Source: Burkholderia sp. LMG 13014
Lineage (GTDB): Bacteria; Pseudomonadota; Gammaproteobacteria; Burkholderiales; Burkholderiaceae
DNA: 52,355 nt
Reading direction: 5' to 3'
NCBI RefSeq assembly: GCF_905232215.1
Contig: NZ_CAJNKE010000007.1
Location: 1 to 52,355, forward strand
This document shows, piece by piece, positions 34,685-43,558 of the stretch (its first letter is position 1; the number at the start of each line of letters is the position of its first letter). A program made the position numbers and the translations under genes. The notes beneath the pieces were generated by a model. It saw only the letters and a program-made list of their open reading frames with translations. It ran no database searches and was not told the origin of the DNA.

Positions 34685-34801
34685 ATGAAAGTGATGGCAT
34701 CGGTTAAGCGCATTTGCCGCAATTGCAAGATCATCAAGCGCAAAGGCGTCGTTCGCGTGATCTGCAGCTCGGATCCGCGCCACAAGCAGCGCCAAGGCTG
34801 A
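34685..34801 (+). CDS. rpmJ: 50S ribosomal protein L36
   Basis: L36 (38 aa), [15 protein letters not shown] to the stop after RHKQRQG, is the smallest ribosomal protein. It is the zinc-binding type, with ligands visible as C-x2-C at CRNC, a later C in VICSS and H in DPRHK. The ribosome binding site is weak (AAAAAAGGG). It lies between infA and rpsM, the usual end of the spc cluster. Confidence 0.96.
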
Positions 34802-34839
34802 CCGCGCGTTTGTTTGCGCTTTTTGTTTGAGGAAAAACA

Positions 34840-35205
34840 ATGGCTCGTATCGCAGGGGTTAACATCCCGAATCACCAGCACACCGAGATCGGCCTGACGG
34901 CAATCTTTGGTGTCGGCCGCACCCGTTCGCGCAGCATCTGCGTGGCAGCTGGCGTCGATTTTTCGAAGAAGGTCAAGGACTTGACCGACGCAGACTTGGA
35001 AAAGCTGCGTGAAGAAGTGGGCAAGTTTGTCGTCGAAGGCGATCTGCGCCGTGAAGTGACGATGAACATCAAGCGCCTGATGGACCTCGGTTGCTACCGT
35101 GGTGTTCGTCATCGCAAGGGCCTGCCGATGCGCGGTCAGCGTACGCGTACGAACGCACGTACTCGCAAGGGTCCGCGTCGTGCAGCGCAAGCGCTGAAGA
35201 AGTAA
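34840..35205 (+). CDS. rpsM: 30S ribosomal protein S13
   Basis: S13 (121 aa) contacts P-site tRNA and bridges B1a/B1b. It begins [19 protein letters not shown]. The C-terminal basic tail [17 protein letters not shown] is intact. GAGGAA precedes the ATG. It is the first gene of the alpha cluster. In E. coli, S4 binds a pseudoknot just upstream, but only 38 bases lie here. Confidence 0.97.
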   Translation: MARIAGVNIPNHQHTEIGLTAIFGVGRTRSRSICVAAGVDFSKKVKDLTDADLEKLREEVGKFVVEGDLRREVTMNIKRLMDLGCYRGVRHRKGLPMRGQRTRTNARTRKGPRRAAQALKK

Positions 35206-35233
35206 GCGGAACTGACAGTTACAGGAAAACGTA

Positions 35234-35635
35234 ATGGCTAAGGCTTCGAACACCGCGGCGCAACGCGTTCGCAAGAAGGTTAAGAAGAACGTCGCTGAAG
35301 GCGTGGTTCACGTTCACGCGTCGTTCAACAACACGATCATCACGATCACCGATCGCCAAGGCAATGCACTGGCATGGGCGACGTCGGGCGGCCAGGGCTT
35401 CAAGGGCTCGCGCAAATCGACGCCGTTCGCTGCTCAGGTCGCAGCCGAGTCGGCAGGTCGCGTCGCGCTGGAATACGGCGTGAAGAATCTGGAAGTGCGG
35501 ATCAAGGGCCCGGGCCCGGGTCGTGAGTCGGCAGTGCGCGCACTGCACGGCCTCGGCATCAAGATCACCGCGATTTCGGACGTCACCCCGATTCCGCACA
35601 ACGGCTGCCGTCCGCCGAAGCGTCGTCGTATCTAA
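35234..35635 (+). CDS. rpsK: 30S ribosomal protein S11
   Basis: S11 (133 aa) lies on the platform near the E site. It contains [19 protein letters not shown], the conserved SSGG-like [16 protein letters not shown] segment, and the C-terminal [22 protein letters not shown] precedes the ATG. Confidence 0.97.
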   Translation: MAKASNTAAQRVRKKVKKNVAEGVVHVHASFNNTIITITDRQGNALAWATSGGQGFKGSRKSTPFAAQVAAESAGRVALEYGVKNLEVRIKGPGPGRESAVRALHGLGIKITAISDVTPIPHNGCRPPKRRRI

Positions 35636-35637
35636 AG

Positions 35638-35704
35638 ATGTGCTGGCACGTTCGTGCTAGCACATTGCCTGTCGCCGCTTAGCGTCGACGGGCGTTGCTT
35701 TTTT
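35638..35704 (+). terminator. Tandem hairpins and T-run between rpsK and rpsD
   Basis: Stem 1 pairs ATGTGCTGGCACG with CGTGCTAGCACAT (35638-35665). Stem 2 pairs GCCTGTCG with CGACGGGC (35667-35693) and is followed five bases later by six T. It resembles an attenuator within the alpha cluster. It could control rpsD-rpoA relative to rpsMK, perhaps by S4 feedback, though that is inference. Confidence 0.55.
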
Positions 35705-35789
35705 GATTGACTAAGCCCACCGTTCGCCCCAAAGGGAGCGGACTAGCGCGGATTTCGATCCGCGTGACTGATTGATAAAGGAATGCAAA

Positions 35790-36413
35790 GTGGCACGTTA
35801 TATCGGCCCCAAAGCCAAGCTGTCCCGCCGTGAAGGCACCGACCTGTTCCTGAAGAGCGCACGCCGCTCGCTCGCCGACAAGTGCAAGCTCGACAGCAAG
35901 CCGGGTCAGCACGGCCGTACCTCGGGCGCACGTACGTCCGACTACGGTACGCAGCTGCGCGAAAAGCAGAAGGTCAAGCGTATCTACGGCGTGCTGGAGC
36001 GTCAGTTCCGCCGCTACTTCGCTGAAGCCGACCGCCGCAAGGGCAACACGGGTGAAAACCTGCTGCAACTGCTCGAGTCGCGTCTCGACAACGTCGTGTA
36101 TCGCATGGGCTTCGGCTCGACCCGCGCTGAAGCGCGTCAGCTGGTCAGCCACAAGTCGATCACCGTGAACGGCGTCGTTGCGAACGTCCCGTCGCAGCAA
36201 GTGAAGTCGGGTGACGTCGTCGCGATCCGCGAAAAGGCGAAGAAGCAAGCGCGTATCGTCGAAGCGCTGTCGCTGGCCGAGCAAGGCGGCATGCCGAGCT
36301 GGGTTGCAGTCGATGCGAAGAAGTTCGAAGGCACGTTCAAGCAAATGCCGGAACGCGCTGAAATCGCAGGCGACATCAACGAAAGCCTGATCGTCGAATT
36401 GTATTCGCGTTAA
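35790..36413 (+). CDS. rpsD: 30S ribosomal protein S4
   Basis: S4 (207 aa) nucleates 30S assembly and in E. coli represses the alpha operon. The start is GTG at 35790 with AAAGGAA upstream, giving [16 protein letters not shown] and the normal length. The S4 RNA-binding fold is at about 97-157 ([20 protein letters not shown]). It lacks the zinc-binding cysteines of some S4 proteins. The earlier ATG at 35772 is rejected. Confidence 0.97.
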   Translation: MARYIGPKAKLSRREGTDLFLKSARRSLADKCKLDSKPGQHGRTSGARTSDYGTQLREKQKVKRIYGVLERQFRRYFAEADRRKGNTGENLLQLLESRLDNVVYRMGFGSTRAEARQLVSHKSITVNGVVANVPSQQVKSGDVVAIREKAKKQARIVEALSLAEQGGMPSWVAVDAKKFEGTFKQMPERAEIAGDINESLIVELYSR

Positions 36414-36423
36414 TCCGATTGAC

Positions 36424-36477
36424 GGCCGAGGTACCCCGATTGCGTTACGCAAGGAGGGGCCTCGGCTGTTTATTTTC
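36424..36477 (+). terminator. Hairpin between rpsD and rpoA
   Basis: GGCCGAGG and CCCC on the left pair with GGGG and CCTCGGCT on the right. The stem encloses an inner TTGCG-TTA-CGCAA hairpin and is followed by a T-rich tract. It is a probable attenuator that tunes rpoA. Confidence 0.5.
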
Positions 36478-36537
36478 TGGTTGTTACCGGTCAGCCTTAT
36501 CGGTGTAACGAGCCGAGGGTATTGAAAAGGAAAGCCC

Positions 36538-37515
36538 ATGCAAACCAGTTTGCTGAAACCCAAGATCATCGCCGTGGAATCGCTGGGCGAGAACCACGCG
36601 AGGGTGGTCATGGAACCGTTCGAACGCGGTTACGGCCATACCTTGGGCAATGCGCTGCGTCGCGTGCTGCTGTCGTCGATGGTTGGCTACGCGCCGACCG
36701 AAGTGACGATCGCGGGCGTGGTGCACGAGTACTCGACGCTGGATGGCGTGCAGGAAGACGTCGTCAACCTGCTGCTGAACCTGAAGGGCGTGGTGTTCAA
36801 GCTGCATAACCGTGACGAAGTGACGGTTACGCTGCGCAAGGAAGGTGAAGGCGTTGTCACGGCCGGCGATATCGAGCTGGCTCACGACTGCGAAGTCATC
36901 AACCCGAATCACGTGATCGCGCACCTGTCGAAGGGCGGCAAGCTCGACGTTCAGATCAAGATCGAAAAGGGTCGCGGCTATGTGCCCGGCAACGTCCGTC
37001 GCTACGGCGAAGACACGGCCAAGATCATCGGCCGCATCGTCCTCGACGCATCGTTCTCGCCGGTTCGCCGCGTGAGCTACGCTGTCGAAAGCGCACGTGT
37101 CGAGCAGCGTACCGACCTCGACAAGCTCGTGATGAACATCGAGACGAGCGGTGTGATCACGCCGGAAGAAGCGATCCGTCAATCGGCCCGCATCCTGGTC
37201 GACCAGCTGTCCGTGTTCGCGGCGCTGGAAGGCACGGAAACGGCAGCCGAAGCGCCGTCGCGTGCACCGCAGATCGATCCGATCCTGCTGCGTCCGGTGG
37301 ACGATCTCGAGCTGACGGTTCGTTCGGCGAACTGCCTGAAGGCCGAGAACATCTACTACATCGGCGACCTGATCCAGCGCACGGAAAACGAGCTGCTGAA
37401 GACGCCGAACCTCGGTCGCAAGTCGCTCAACGAGATCAAGGAAGTGCTCGCTTCGCGCGGTCTCACGCTGGGCATGAAGCTCGAAAACTGGCCGCCGGCT
37501 GGTCTCGACAAGTAA
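36538..37515 (+). CDS. rpoA: DNA-directed RNA polymerase subunit alpha
   Basis: RpoA (325 aa) dimerises to start polymerase assembly. The N-terminal domain (about 1-235) has [20 protein letters not shown] flexible linker (about 236-250) joins the C-terminal domain, which binds UP elements and activators ([18 protein letters not shown] and [14 protein letters not shown]). AAAGGAAAG precedes the ATG. It sits between rpsD and rplQ as usual. Confidence 0.98.
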
Positions 37516-37533
37516 GCCTGGTTGTTGCTGTAG

Positions 37534-37580
37534 TTGGCAAAGATGCGGATTTTCCTTTAAAATCCGCATCTTGCTTTTTT
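37534..37580 (+). promoter_or_regulatory. Promoter embedded in terminator-like hairpin, rpoA-rplQ
   Basis: TTGGCA (37534-37539), an 18-base spacer and TAAAAT (37558-37563) look like a promoter for rplQ. The same stretch is a 14-bp perfect inverted repeat: AAGATGCGGATTTT (37540-37553) and AAAATCCGCATCTT (37559-37572) with loop CCTTT, then GC and six T. Incoming rpoA transcripts would meet a strong intrinsic terminator, while a promoter restarts transcription from the same site. Confidence 0.7.
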
Positions 37581-37652
37581 CACTACCGGCCCGTGCACCC
37601 GTCGAGGTGCGATAGAAGAGCTGGATCAAAACTTTGAATCAAGGAAACTGAA

Positions 37653-38048
37653 ATGCGCCATCGTCATGGTCTGCGGAAACTGAACCGCACGAGCAGCCAC
37701 CGTCTGGCTATGCTCCGTAACATGTCCAACTCGCTGATCGAGCACGAAGTCATCAAGACGACGCTGCCGAAGGCGAAGGAACTCCGTAAAGTCGTCGAGC
37801 CGCTGATCACGCTCGGCAAGAAGCCGTCGCTGGCAAACCGTCGCCTGGCGTTCAACCGCCTGCGCGATCGTGACTCGGTGGCGAAGCTGTTCGACGTGCT
37901 CGGTCCGCGTTTCGCGAACCGTCCGGGCGGCTACCTGCGCGTGCTGAAGTTCGGCTTCCGCGTGGGCGACAACGCACCGATGGCACTGGTCGAGCTGCTC
38001 GATCGTCCGGAAGTCGACGAAACGGAAAACGTGCAAGAAGCTGAATAA
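37653..38048 (+). CDS. rplQ: 50S ribosomal protein L17
   Basis: L17 (131 aa) lies near the tunnel exit. It begins [40 protein letters not shown] and [20 protein letters not shown] are conserved. The acidic C-terminal tail ends [16 protein letters not shown] precedes the ATG. It is the last gene of the ribosomal supercluster. Confidence 0.97.
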   Translation: MRHRHGLRKLNRTSSHRLAMLRNMSNSLIEHEVIKTTLPKAKELRKVVEPLITLGKKPSLANRRLAFNRLRDRDSVAKLFDVLGPRFANRPGGYLRVLKFGFRVGDNAPMALVELLDRPEVDETENVQEAE

Positions 38049-38072
38049 GCTTCCGGTACGCAGCAGTATCTG

Positions 38073-38109
38073 AAAGGGGCCGAGCGATTGCTTGGCCCTT
38101 TTTGTTTTT
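38073..38109 (+). terminator. Terminator of the alpha operon
   Basis: AAAGGGGCCGAGC pairs with GCTTGGCCCTTT, with one bulged G and a wobble pair. The right arm merges into TTTTTGTTTTT. It ends the ribosomal supercluster. Confidence 0.85.
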
Positions 38110-38250
38110 CAGGCGCCGGCTGCGATCGATTGTCGCAGGGTGGTGCCGGCAGCGTTGCGCGGGCTGCGCTACGATACGGGGCAGCCGGCGCGCGCCCCAG
38201 GTGGGCAATCCGCGTCGGCATGAGCCGATAGACCAGCCAGGAGGGCGCGG

Positions 38251-38577
38251 ATGATAGTGGTGCTGATGCTGACGACGGTGCCCGATGCCGCGACCGCTCA
38301 GGCGCTTTCAGACGGTGCGCTCGACGCGCGGCTTGCCGCGTGCGTGTCGGAGCTCGGTGCGATCAAGTCGCGCTATCACTGGCAGGGCAAGGTCGAAACG
38401 GCCGACGAGATCCAGTTGCTGTTCAAGACGAGCCCCGTGCGGGCGCTCGAACTGGAGCGATTTATTCTCGCGCATCATCCTTACGAGACGCCTGAAGTCG
38501 TCTCGTGGCAGACGACGGCATCGGCCGCGTACGGTCAGTGGGTGACCAGCGAAACTCAACGTCTATTTCATGTTTAA
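38251..38577 (+). CDS. cutA: Divalent-cation tolerance protein CutA
   Basis: CutA1-family protein (108 aa), a small trimeric ferredoxin-like fold. It was named for copper tolerance in E. coli, but its biochemical role is unsettled. The family pattern is seen in LAACVSELGAIKSRYHWQGK, then DEIQLLFKTS and the C-terminal HHPYETPEVVS. The initiator is ATG 38251 with GGAGG upstream. Its last eight bases overlap dsbD, a layout shared with other proteobacteria, where cutA and dsbD are neighbours. Confidence 0.93.
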   Translation: MIVVLMLTTVPDAATAQALSDGALDARLAACVSELGAIKSRYHWQGKVETADEIQLLFKTSPVRALELERFILAHHPYETPEVVSWQTTASAAYGQWVTSETQRLFHV

Positions 38578-40408
38578 CGGTATGGCGCTTCCCGTGCGCG
38601 TGCGCGCGCTGCGGTTCCTTGCAGTCCTGTTGTCGTTCATGCTCGTGCTGGGCGGCCTGTCGGTCGCGCGCGCGGCCGACGATTTTCTCGATCCGTCGGT
38701 AGCGTTCAAATTCAGTGCGAGCGAATCGCCGGGGCAGGTGGACGTCCGCTTCAAGGTCGCCAACGGCTATTACCTGTACCGCGAGCGGTTCGCGTTCGCG
38801 GTGAAGAGCGGGCAGGCGACGCTCGGCGATCCGCAATTCCCGGCCGGCCACGTGAAATTCGATCAGACGTTCCAGAAGAACGTCGAGACCTACCGTGACG
38901 AAGTCGTCGTGCACGTGCCCGTCAAGCAGGCGTCGGGCCCGTTCGAACTCGCGGTGACGTCGCAGGGGTGCGCGGACGAGGGCATCTGCTATCCGCCGGC
39001 CGAGCACGTCGTGAAGGTCGACGGCGCCGCGCTGGGCGCCGCCTCGTCGTCCGGCGATACGGCCGCCGCGGGCAGCTGGTTCGACAAGGTCACGAGCGCC
39101 GATTTCGCGCAGTCGCTGCTCGAAGGGCACGGCTTCTTCACGATCGTCGCACTGTATTTCGTCGCGGGCGTCGTGCTGAGCCTGCTGCCGTGTTCGTACC
39201 CGATGATCCCGATCGTGTCGGCGATCATCATCGGCCAGGGCACGCGCGCGACGCATGCGCGCGGCTTCGCGCTGTCGCTGACTTACGTGGTCGGCATGGC
39301 GCTGGTTTATACGGTGCTCGGCATCGCCGCGGCGCTGGTGGGCCAGAGCCTCGGCGCGTGGCTGCAGAACCCGTGGGTGCTCGGTGCGTTCGGCGTGCTG
39401 CTGACCGCGTTTGCCGTCTCGCTGATCTCGGGCAAGGACATCGCGCTGCCCGCGCGCTGGCAGAACGGCGCGGCCGAGGCATCGGGCGCGCGCCAGGGCG
39501 GCCATTTCGTCGCGGTCGCGGCGATGGGCGCGCTGTCCGCACTGGTCGTCGGTGCGTGCATGACGGCGCCGCTGTTCGCGGTGCTCGCCTTCATCGCCCA
39601 TACGGGCAATGCACTGCTCGGCGGTGCCGCGCTGTTCGCGATGGGGCTGGGGCTGGGCGTGCCGCTGCTGGTCGTCGGCGTCGGTGCCGGGACGGTGCTG
39701 CCGCGCGCCGGTGCCTGGATGGATGGCGTGAAGGTGTTCTTCGGCATCGTGCTGCTCGCAGCCGCGCTGTGGATCGTGTGGCCGGTGCTTGCCGGTGGCC
39801 TGAAGATGGTGCTCGCCGCGTTGTGGCTGCTGATCGCGGCCGCGGCGCTCGGGCTGTTCACGCCGAATGCCGGCGCCACATCTATCTGGCGTCGCCTCGG
39901 TCGTGGCGTGGGCGCCGCGCTCGCGATCTGGGCGGCTACGCTGCTGGTCGGCCTGGCTGCGGGGTCGACCGATCCGGTCAAGCCGTTGGCGGTGCTGGCT
40001 GCACGCACGGTTGCGTCAGGCGGCCCTGCGACGGCAGGTGCGCAGGACGGCCCCGCGTTCGCATCGGTGCGCTCGAGTGGCGAACTCGACGCGCTGCTGA
40101 AGACGTCCGGCCAGCCCGTGATGCTCGACTTCTACGCCGACTGGTGCGTGAGCTGCAAGGAGATGGAGCATCTGACGTTTACCGACGCGCGCGTGCAGGC
40201 GCGGCTCGCGCAGCTTCATCTCGTGCGCGCGGACGTCACCGCGAACAACCCGGACGACCAGGCGCTGTTGAAGCGCTTCAACCTGTTCGGGCCGCCGGGC
40301 ATCATCTTCTTCGATCGCAACGGTAACGAGATCGGGCGTGTGGTTGGCTATCAGGCAGCTGAGACGTTCCTGCGCAGCCTCGACCGGGCTGCGGTCCCGA
40401 CGGTATGA
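38570..40408 (+). CDS. dsbD: Thiol:disulfide interchange protein DsbD
   Basis: DsbD (612 aa) moves electrons from cytosolic thioredoxin across the inner membrane to periplasmic DsbC, DsbE/CcmG-type proteins and others. The layout is a signal peptide to about 35 (ARA before ADDF), a periplasmic alpha domain with C134 and C140 (CADEGIC), and an eight-helix beta domain with paired cysteines C208 (LLPCSYPMIP) and C330 (VGACMTAP). A C-terminal thioredoxin-like gamma domain has C527-x-x-C530 (DWCVSCK). All six redox cysteines are present. An in-frame ATG at 38582 is an alternative start. It supports the cytochrome c genes at 42.7-47 kb. Confidence 0.96.
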   Translation: MFNGMALPVRVRALRFLAVLLSFMLVLGGLSVARAADDFLDPSVAFKFSASESPGQVDVRFKVANGYYLYRERFAFAVKSGQATLGDPQFPAGHVKFDQTFQKNVETYRDEVVVHVPVKQASGPFELAVTSQGCADEGICYPPAEHVVKVDGAALGAASSSGDTAAAGSWFDKVTSADFAQSLLEGHGFFTIVALYFVAGVVLSLLPCSYPMIPIVSAIIIGQGTRATHARGFALSLTYVVGMALVYTVLGIAAALVGQSLGAWLQNPWVLGAFGVLLTAFAVSLISGKDIALPARWQNGAAEASGARQGGHFVAVAAMGALSALVVGACMTAPLFAVLAFIAHTGNALLGGAALFAMGLGLGVPLLVVGVGAGTVLPRAGAWMDGVKVFFGIVLLAAALWIVWPVLAGGLKMVLAALWLLIAAAALGLFTPNAGATSIWRRLGRGVGAALAIWAATLLVGLAAGSTDPVKPLAVLAARTVASGGPATAGAQDGPAFASVRSSGELDALLKTSGQPVMLDFYADWCVSCKEMEHLTFTDARVQARLAQLHLVRADVTANNPDDQALLKRFNLFGPPGIIFFDRNGNEIGRVVGYQAAETFLRSLDRAAVPTV

Positions 40409-40504
40409 CCATGCCCGTCGGGTGCGTGCCGGTGGCGAAACGGCGCGCTCGTGCGGCATGAGCTGACAATCGACAAGGGCAGGCGGCCCGATCGACGGCG
40501 AAAA

Positions 40505-40540
40505 AAAAACGGCGGGACACCGAAGTGTCCCGCCGTTTTT
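40505..40540. terminator. Bidirectional terminator between dsbD and hemB
   Basis: AAAAACGGCGGGACAC and GTGTCCCGCCGTTTTT form a 16-bp perfect stem with a CGAA loop. A-tracts on one side and T-tracts on the other serve the convergent dsbD and hemB. Confidence 0.92.
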
Positions 40541-40562
40541 GTTTCCGCCTGCCGGCGGGCAA

Positions 40563-41594
<1,032 letters not shown>

Positions 41595-41629
41595 TTACGG
41601 AACCCTTCGGTCATTTTCGGGAGCGTTGG

Positions 41630-41749
41630 TATATGATAGCGATCGAGCGGTACGCGTCGCGTGCAGCTCCCCGCTTCTCCTCCCTGAGCGGGTGCCTGTC
41701 GTTTTTCGATTAGGCTGTTTGACCCGCCGTTCAACGGCGGGTTTTTTTA
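41630..41749 (+). ncRNA. Candidate small RNA with anti-Shine-Dalgarno loop
   Basis: An extended -10-like TG-N-TATATGAT (41627-41637) is followed by structured sequence and a strong terminator at 41722-41748, with no protein gene. Hairpin 1 pairs GAGC...GCTC (41645-41669). Hairpin 2 has stem CCCGCT/AGCGGG (41670-41675, 41687-41692), and its 11-base loop holds CTCCTCCC (41677-41684), complementary to ribosome binding sites. A small GCCT/AGGC stem comes next. The transcript would be about 105 bases. It is antisense to any engB-hemB read-through. Size, start and role are inferred. Confidence 0.6.
41722..41748 (+). terminator. Rho-independent terminator of the small RNA
   Basis: CCCGCCG and CGGCGGG (41723-41729, 41735-41741) pair around TTCAA and are followed by seven T. 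The T-run is only on the plus strand, so it cannot serve engB on the minus strand. Confidence 0.88.
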
Positions 41750-41814
41750 TGCGCCGGCCGAAACCGCAGGCACCGTCAGGTGCGCGCCGCCGATCCCGGC
41801 CGCGCGTTGCCCGA

Positions 41815-42474
41815 TCATTGTGCTACAGGCGCGCTTTCTTCGTCGGCGACGGACGGCCGCAGCCAGCTCTCGATCAGCGCGTGCGCCTCGTCGAGCCCCG
41901 TGCGCTTCATTGCCGAGAACAGCTGGACCGTCAGCTTGCCCTGGACGCCCTGGTCACGATACGCATCGAGCCCCTTTTGCGTGGTCCGTAGCGCATTGAT
42001 GCTTTCCTGCCGCGTCAATTTGTCGCACTTCGTCAGCAGCGTGTGGATCGGCTTGCCGGTCGGCACGAACCACTCGATCATGCGGCGATCGAGGTCGGTC
42101 AGCGGACGGCGCGAATCCATCATCAGGATCAGGCCGCACAGCTGCGAGCGGGTCGCGAGGTAGGACGACAGCAGCATTTCCCAGTGGGCCTTGGCGGCAC
42201 CGGGCACTTCCGCATAGCCGTAGCCGGGCAGGTCGACGAGATTCGCGACGGGCTCGGCGGCCGGGCCGACGGAGAAGTAGTTGATATGCTGCGTGCGGCC
42301 GGGCGTCTTCGACGCGAAGGCGAGCCGCTTCTGGTTGCACAGCACGTTGATCGCCGTCGACTTGCCGGCATTCGAGCGGCCTGCGAACGCGATTTCCGGC
42401 TGGACCGTCGGCGGCAGGTCGCGCAGATGGTTGACGGTCGTGTAGAAGCGGGCTTGATGGAGCAGAAAGGCCAT
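41815..42474 (-). CDS. engB: Ribosome biogenesis GTP-binding protein EngB (YsxC/YihA)
   Basis: EngB (219 aa) is an essential TrmE-family GTPase for large-subunit assembly. The G1 motif is GRSNAGKS (32-39), G3 is [10 protein letters not shown] and G4 is TKCDK. The start ATG at 42474 gives [14 protein letters not shown] and the family length. A farther upstream in-frame start would add 77 non-conserved residues. It is divergent from cytochrome c4. Confidence 0.95.
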   Translation of the reverse strand: MAFLLHQARFYTTVNHLRDLPPTVQPEIAFAGRSNAGKSTAINVLCNQKRLAFASKTPGRTQHINYFSVGPAAEPVANLVDLPGYGYAEVPGAAKAHWEMLLSSYLATRSQLCGLILMMDSRRPLTDLDRRMIEWFVPTGKPIHTLLTKCDKLTRQESINALRTTQKGLDAYRDQGVQGKLTVQLFSAMKRTGLDEAHALIESWLRPSVADEESAPVAQ

Positions 42475-42553
42475 GGGAACCGGAAGGACGGGCGGCGCAA
42501 GCCGCTTGGTGGAGGCGGGGTAGCCCCGATAGGCGCGGGAGCTTTCAACACGA

Positions 42554-42565
42554 TATTGTACAATA
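42554..42565. promoter_or_regulatory. 12-bp palindrome between engB and cytochrome c4
   Basis: TATTGTACAATA is fully symmetric, and each strand reads TACAAT, a -10-like hexamer. It lies midway in the 214-base divergent spacer. It could be overlapping -10 elements or an operator. No good -35 accompanies either reading. Confidence 0.35.
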
Positions 42566-42688
42566 CGGCGGTTTTGCCGAAGGCTACCGGGCGCCTGCCT
42601 CGCGCTTTTATGTAGCTTCTGCGGTAGACTGAACGCCGTCGTTTTTTGCAGAACCTCAAATTCCCACAAGACGAAACAGGGTGTGCGA

Positions 42689-43342
42689 ATGAATCGACTG
42701 TGCAAGTCTCTGATGGTGCTTCAGGTTGCAGCAGGGTTCGTAGGTTTCGTAGCGGAGGCAAACGCGGCGGAGGCGGCAAAGCCGGATCTCGACCGCGGCA
42801 AGGCGATTGCCGGGCAGGTCTGCGCGTCGTGTCACGGCGCCGACGGCAACAGCGCGTCGGGCAGTTTCCCGAAGCTTGCCGGCCAGCATCCCGAATATCT
42901 GGTCAAGCAGTTGAACGACTTCAAGACGCAGCCGGGCGCGAAGGGGCCGGTGCGGAACAACGCGGTGATGGTCGGATTCGCGAGCGCGCTGAGCGCGGAC
43001 GACATGCGCAACGTCGCCGCGTACTACGGGTCGCAGTCGACGAAGCTCGGCACCGCACGCGATGCGGCGACCGTGCCGATCGGCCAGAAGATCTATCGCG
43101 GCGGCATTGCGGAGAAGGGCGTCCCCGCCTGCGCGAGCTGCCACGGGCCGACAGGGCAGGGGATCCCGGTCCAGTACCCGCGTCTGTCGGGGCAATGGGC
43201 CGATTACACGGTCGCGCAGTTGACCGCGTTCCAGCAGGGTGCCGGCGCGCGCAACAACAACGAGGCGATGCATCAGATCGCGACGCGGCTGTCGGACAAC
43301 GAGATCAAGGCCGTCGCGGATTACATCGCGGGCCTGCGTTGA
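42689..43342 (+). CDS. Cytochrome c4 (diheme)
   Basis: A 217-residue periplasmic diheme cytochrome that passes electrons toward terminal oxidases. A signal peptide ends near ANA (residue 27). Two heme c sites are CASCH at 45-49 and 148-152, one per similar half. Candidate axial methionines lie in NNAVMVGF and NNNEAMHQ. I choose ATG 42689, seven bases after AGGG. A GTG at 42683 is too close to that site. The ccsB-ccsA maturation genes follow directly, which fits. Confidence 0.93.
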   Translation: MNRLCKSLMVLQVAAGFVGFVAEANAAEAAKPDLDRGKAIAGQVCASCHGADGNSASGSFPKLAGQHPEYLVKQLNDFKTQPGAKGPVRNNAVMVGFASALSADDMRNVAAYYGSQSTKLGTARDAATVPIGQKIYRGGIAEKGVPACASCHGPTGQGIPVQYPRLSGQWADYTVAQLTAFQQGAGARNNNEAMHQIATRLSDNEIKAVADYIAGLR

Positions 43343-43399
43343 GCGGTCAGCAGCGAGAATGACCGGGCGCCCGAAGGGCGACCGGAGTCAGAACAAGAA

Positions 43400-43445
43400 A
43401 AGGGTGGGGCGCCGCATCGTTGCGGTTGCCTCGCCCTTCTTTTTT
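43400..43445 (+). terminator. Terminator after cytochrome c4
   Basis: AAGGGTGGGGC pairs with GCCTCGCCCTT through two wobble pairs, with an inner CCGCA/TGCGG hairpin. A C and six T follow. Confidence 0.8.
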
Positions 43446-43558
43446 GTCGGCACGCGCCGGGCCAAGCCAGGATGGCGAGGCTTGCGGGAGATGGGGGGCT
43501 GGGCTCCCCAAGCGAACACAGTAAGCGAGGGGGCTGTTTCCCCTAAGTCGGAGTTTGA

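Noticed and set aside
41630-41749. 6S RNA or 4.5S RNA identity for the hemB-engB transcript
   Set aside because: A CCCTGAGC string recalls 6S RNA, but the transcript is too short, lacks the large central bubble and ends in a different terminator. The conserved 4.5S GGAAGG/AGCAG core is absent.
41626-41991. 121-codon plus-strand frame across the small RNA and engB end
   Set aside because: It runs through a strong terminator and antisense to engB, with no recognisable protein.
42475-42705. N-terminal extension of EngB by 77 residues
   Set aside because: Extra residues are unlike the family and overlap the divergent promoter region. ATG 42474 gives the normal length.
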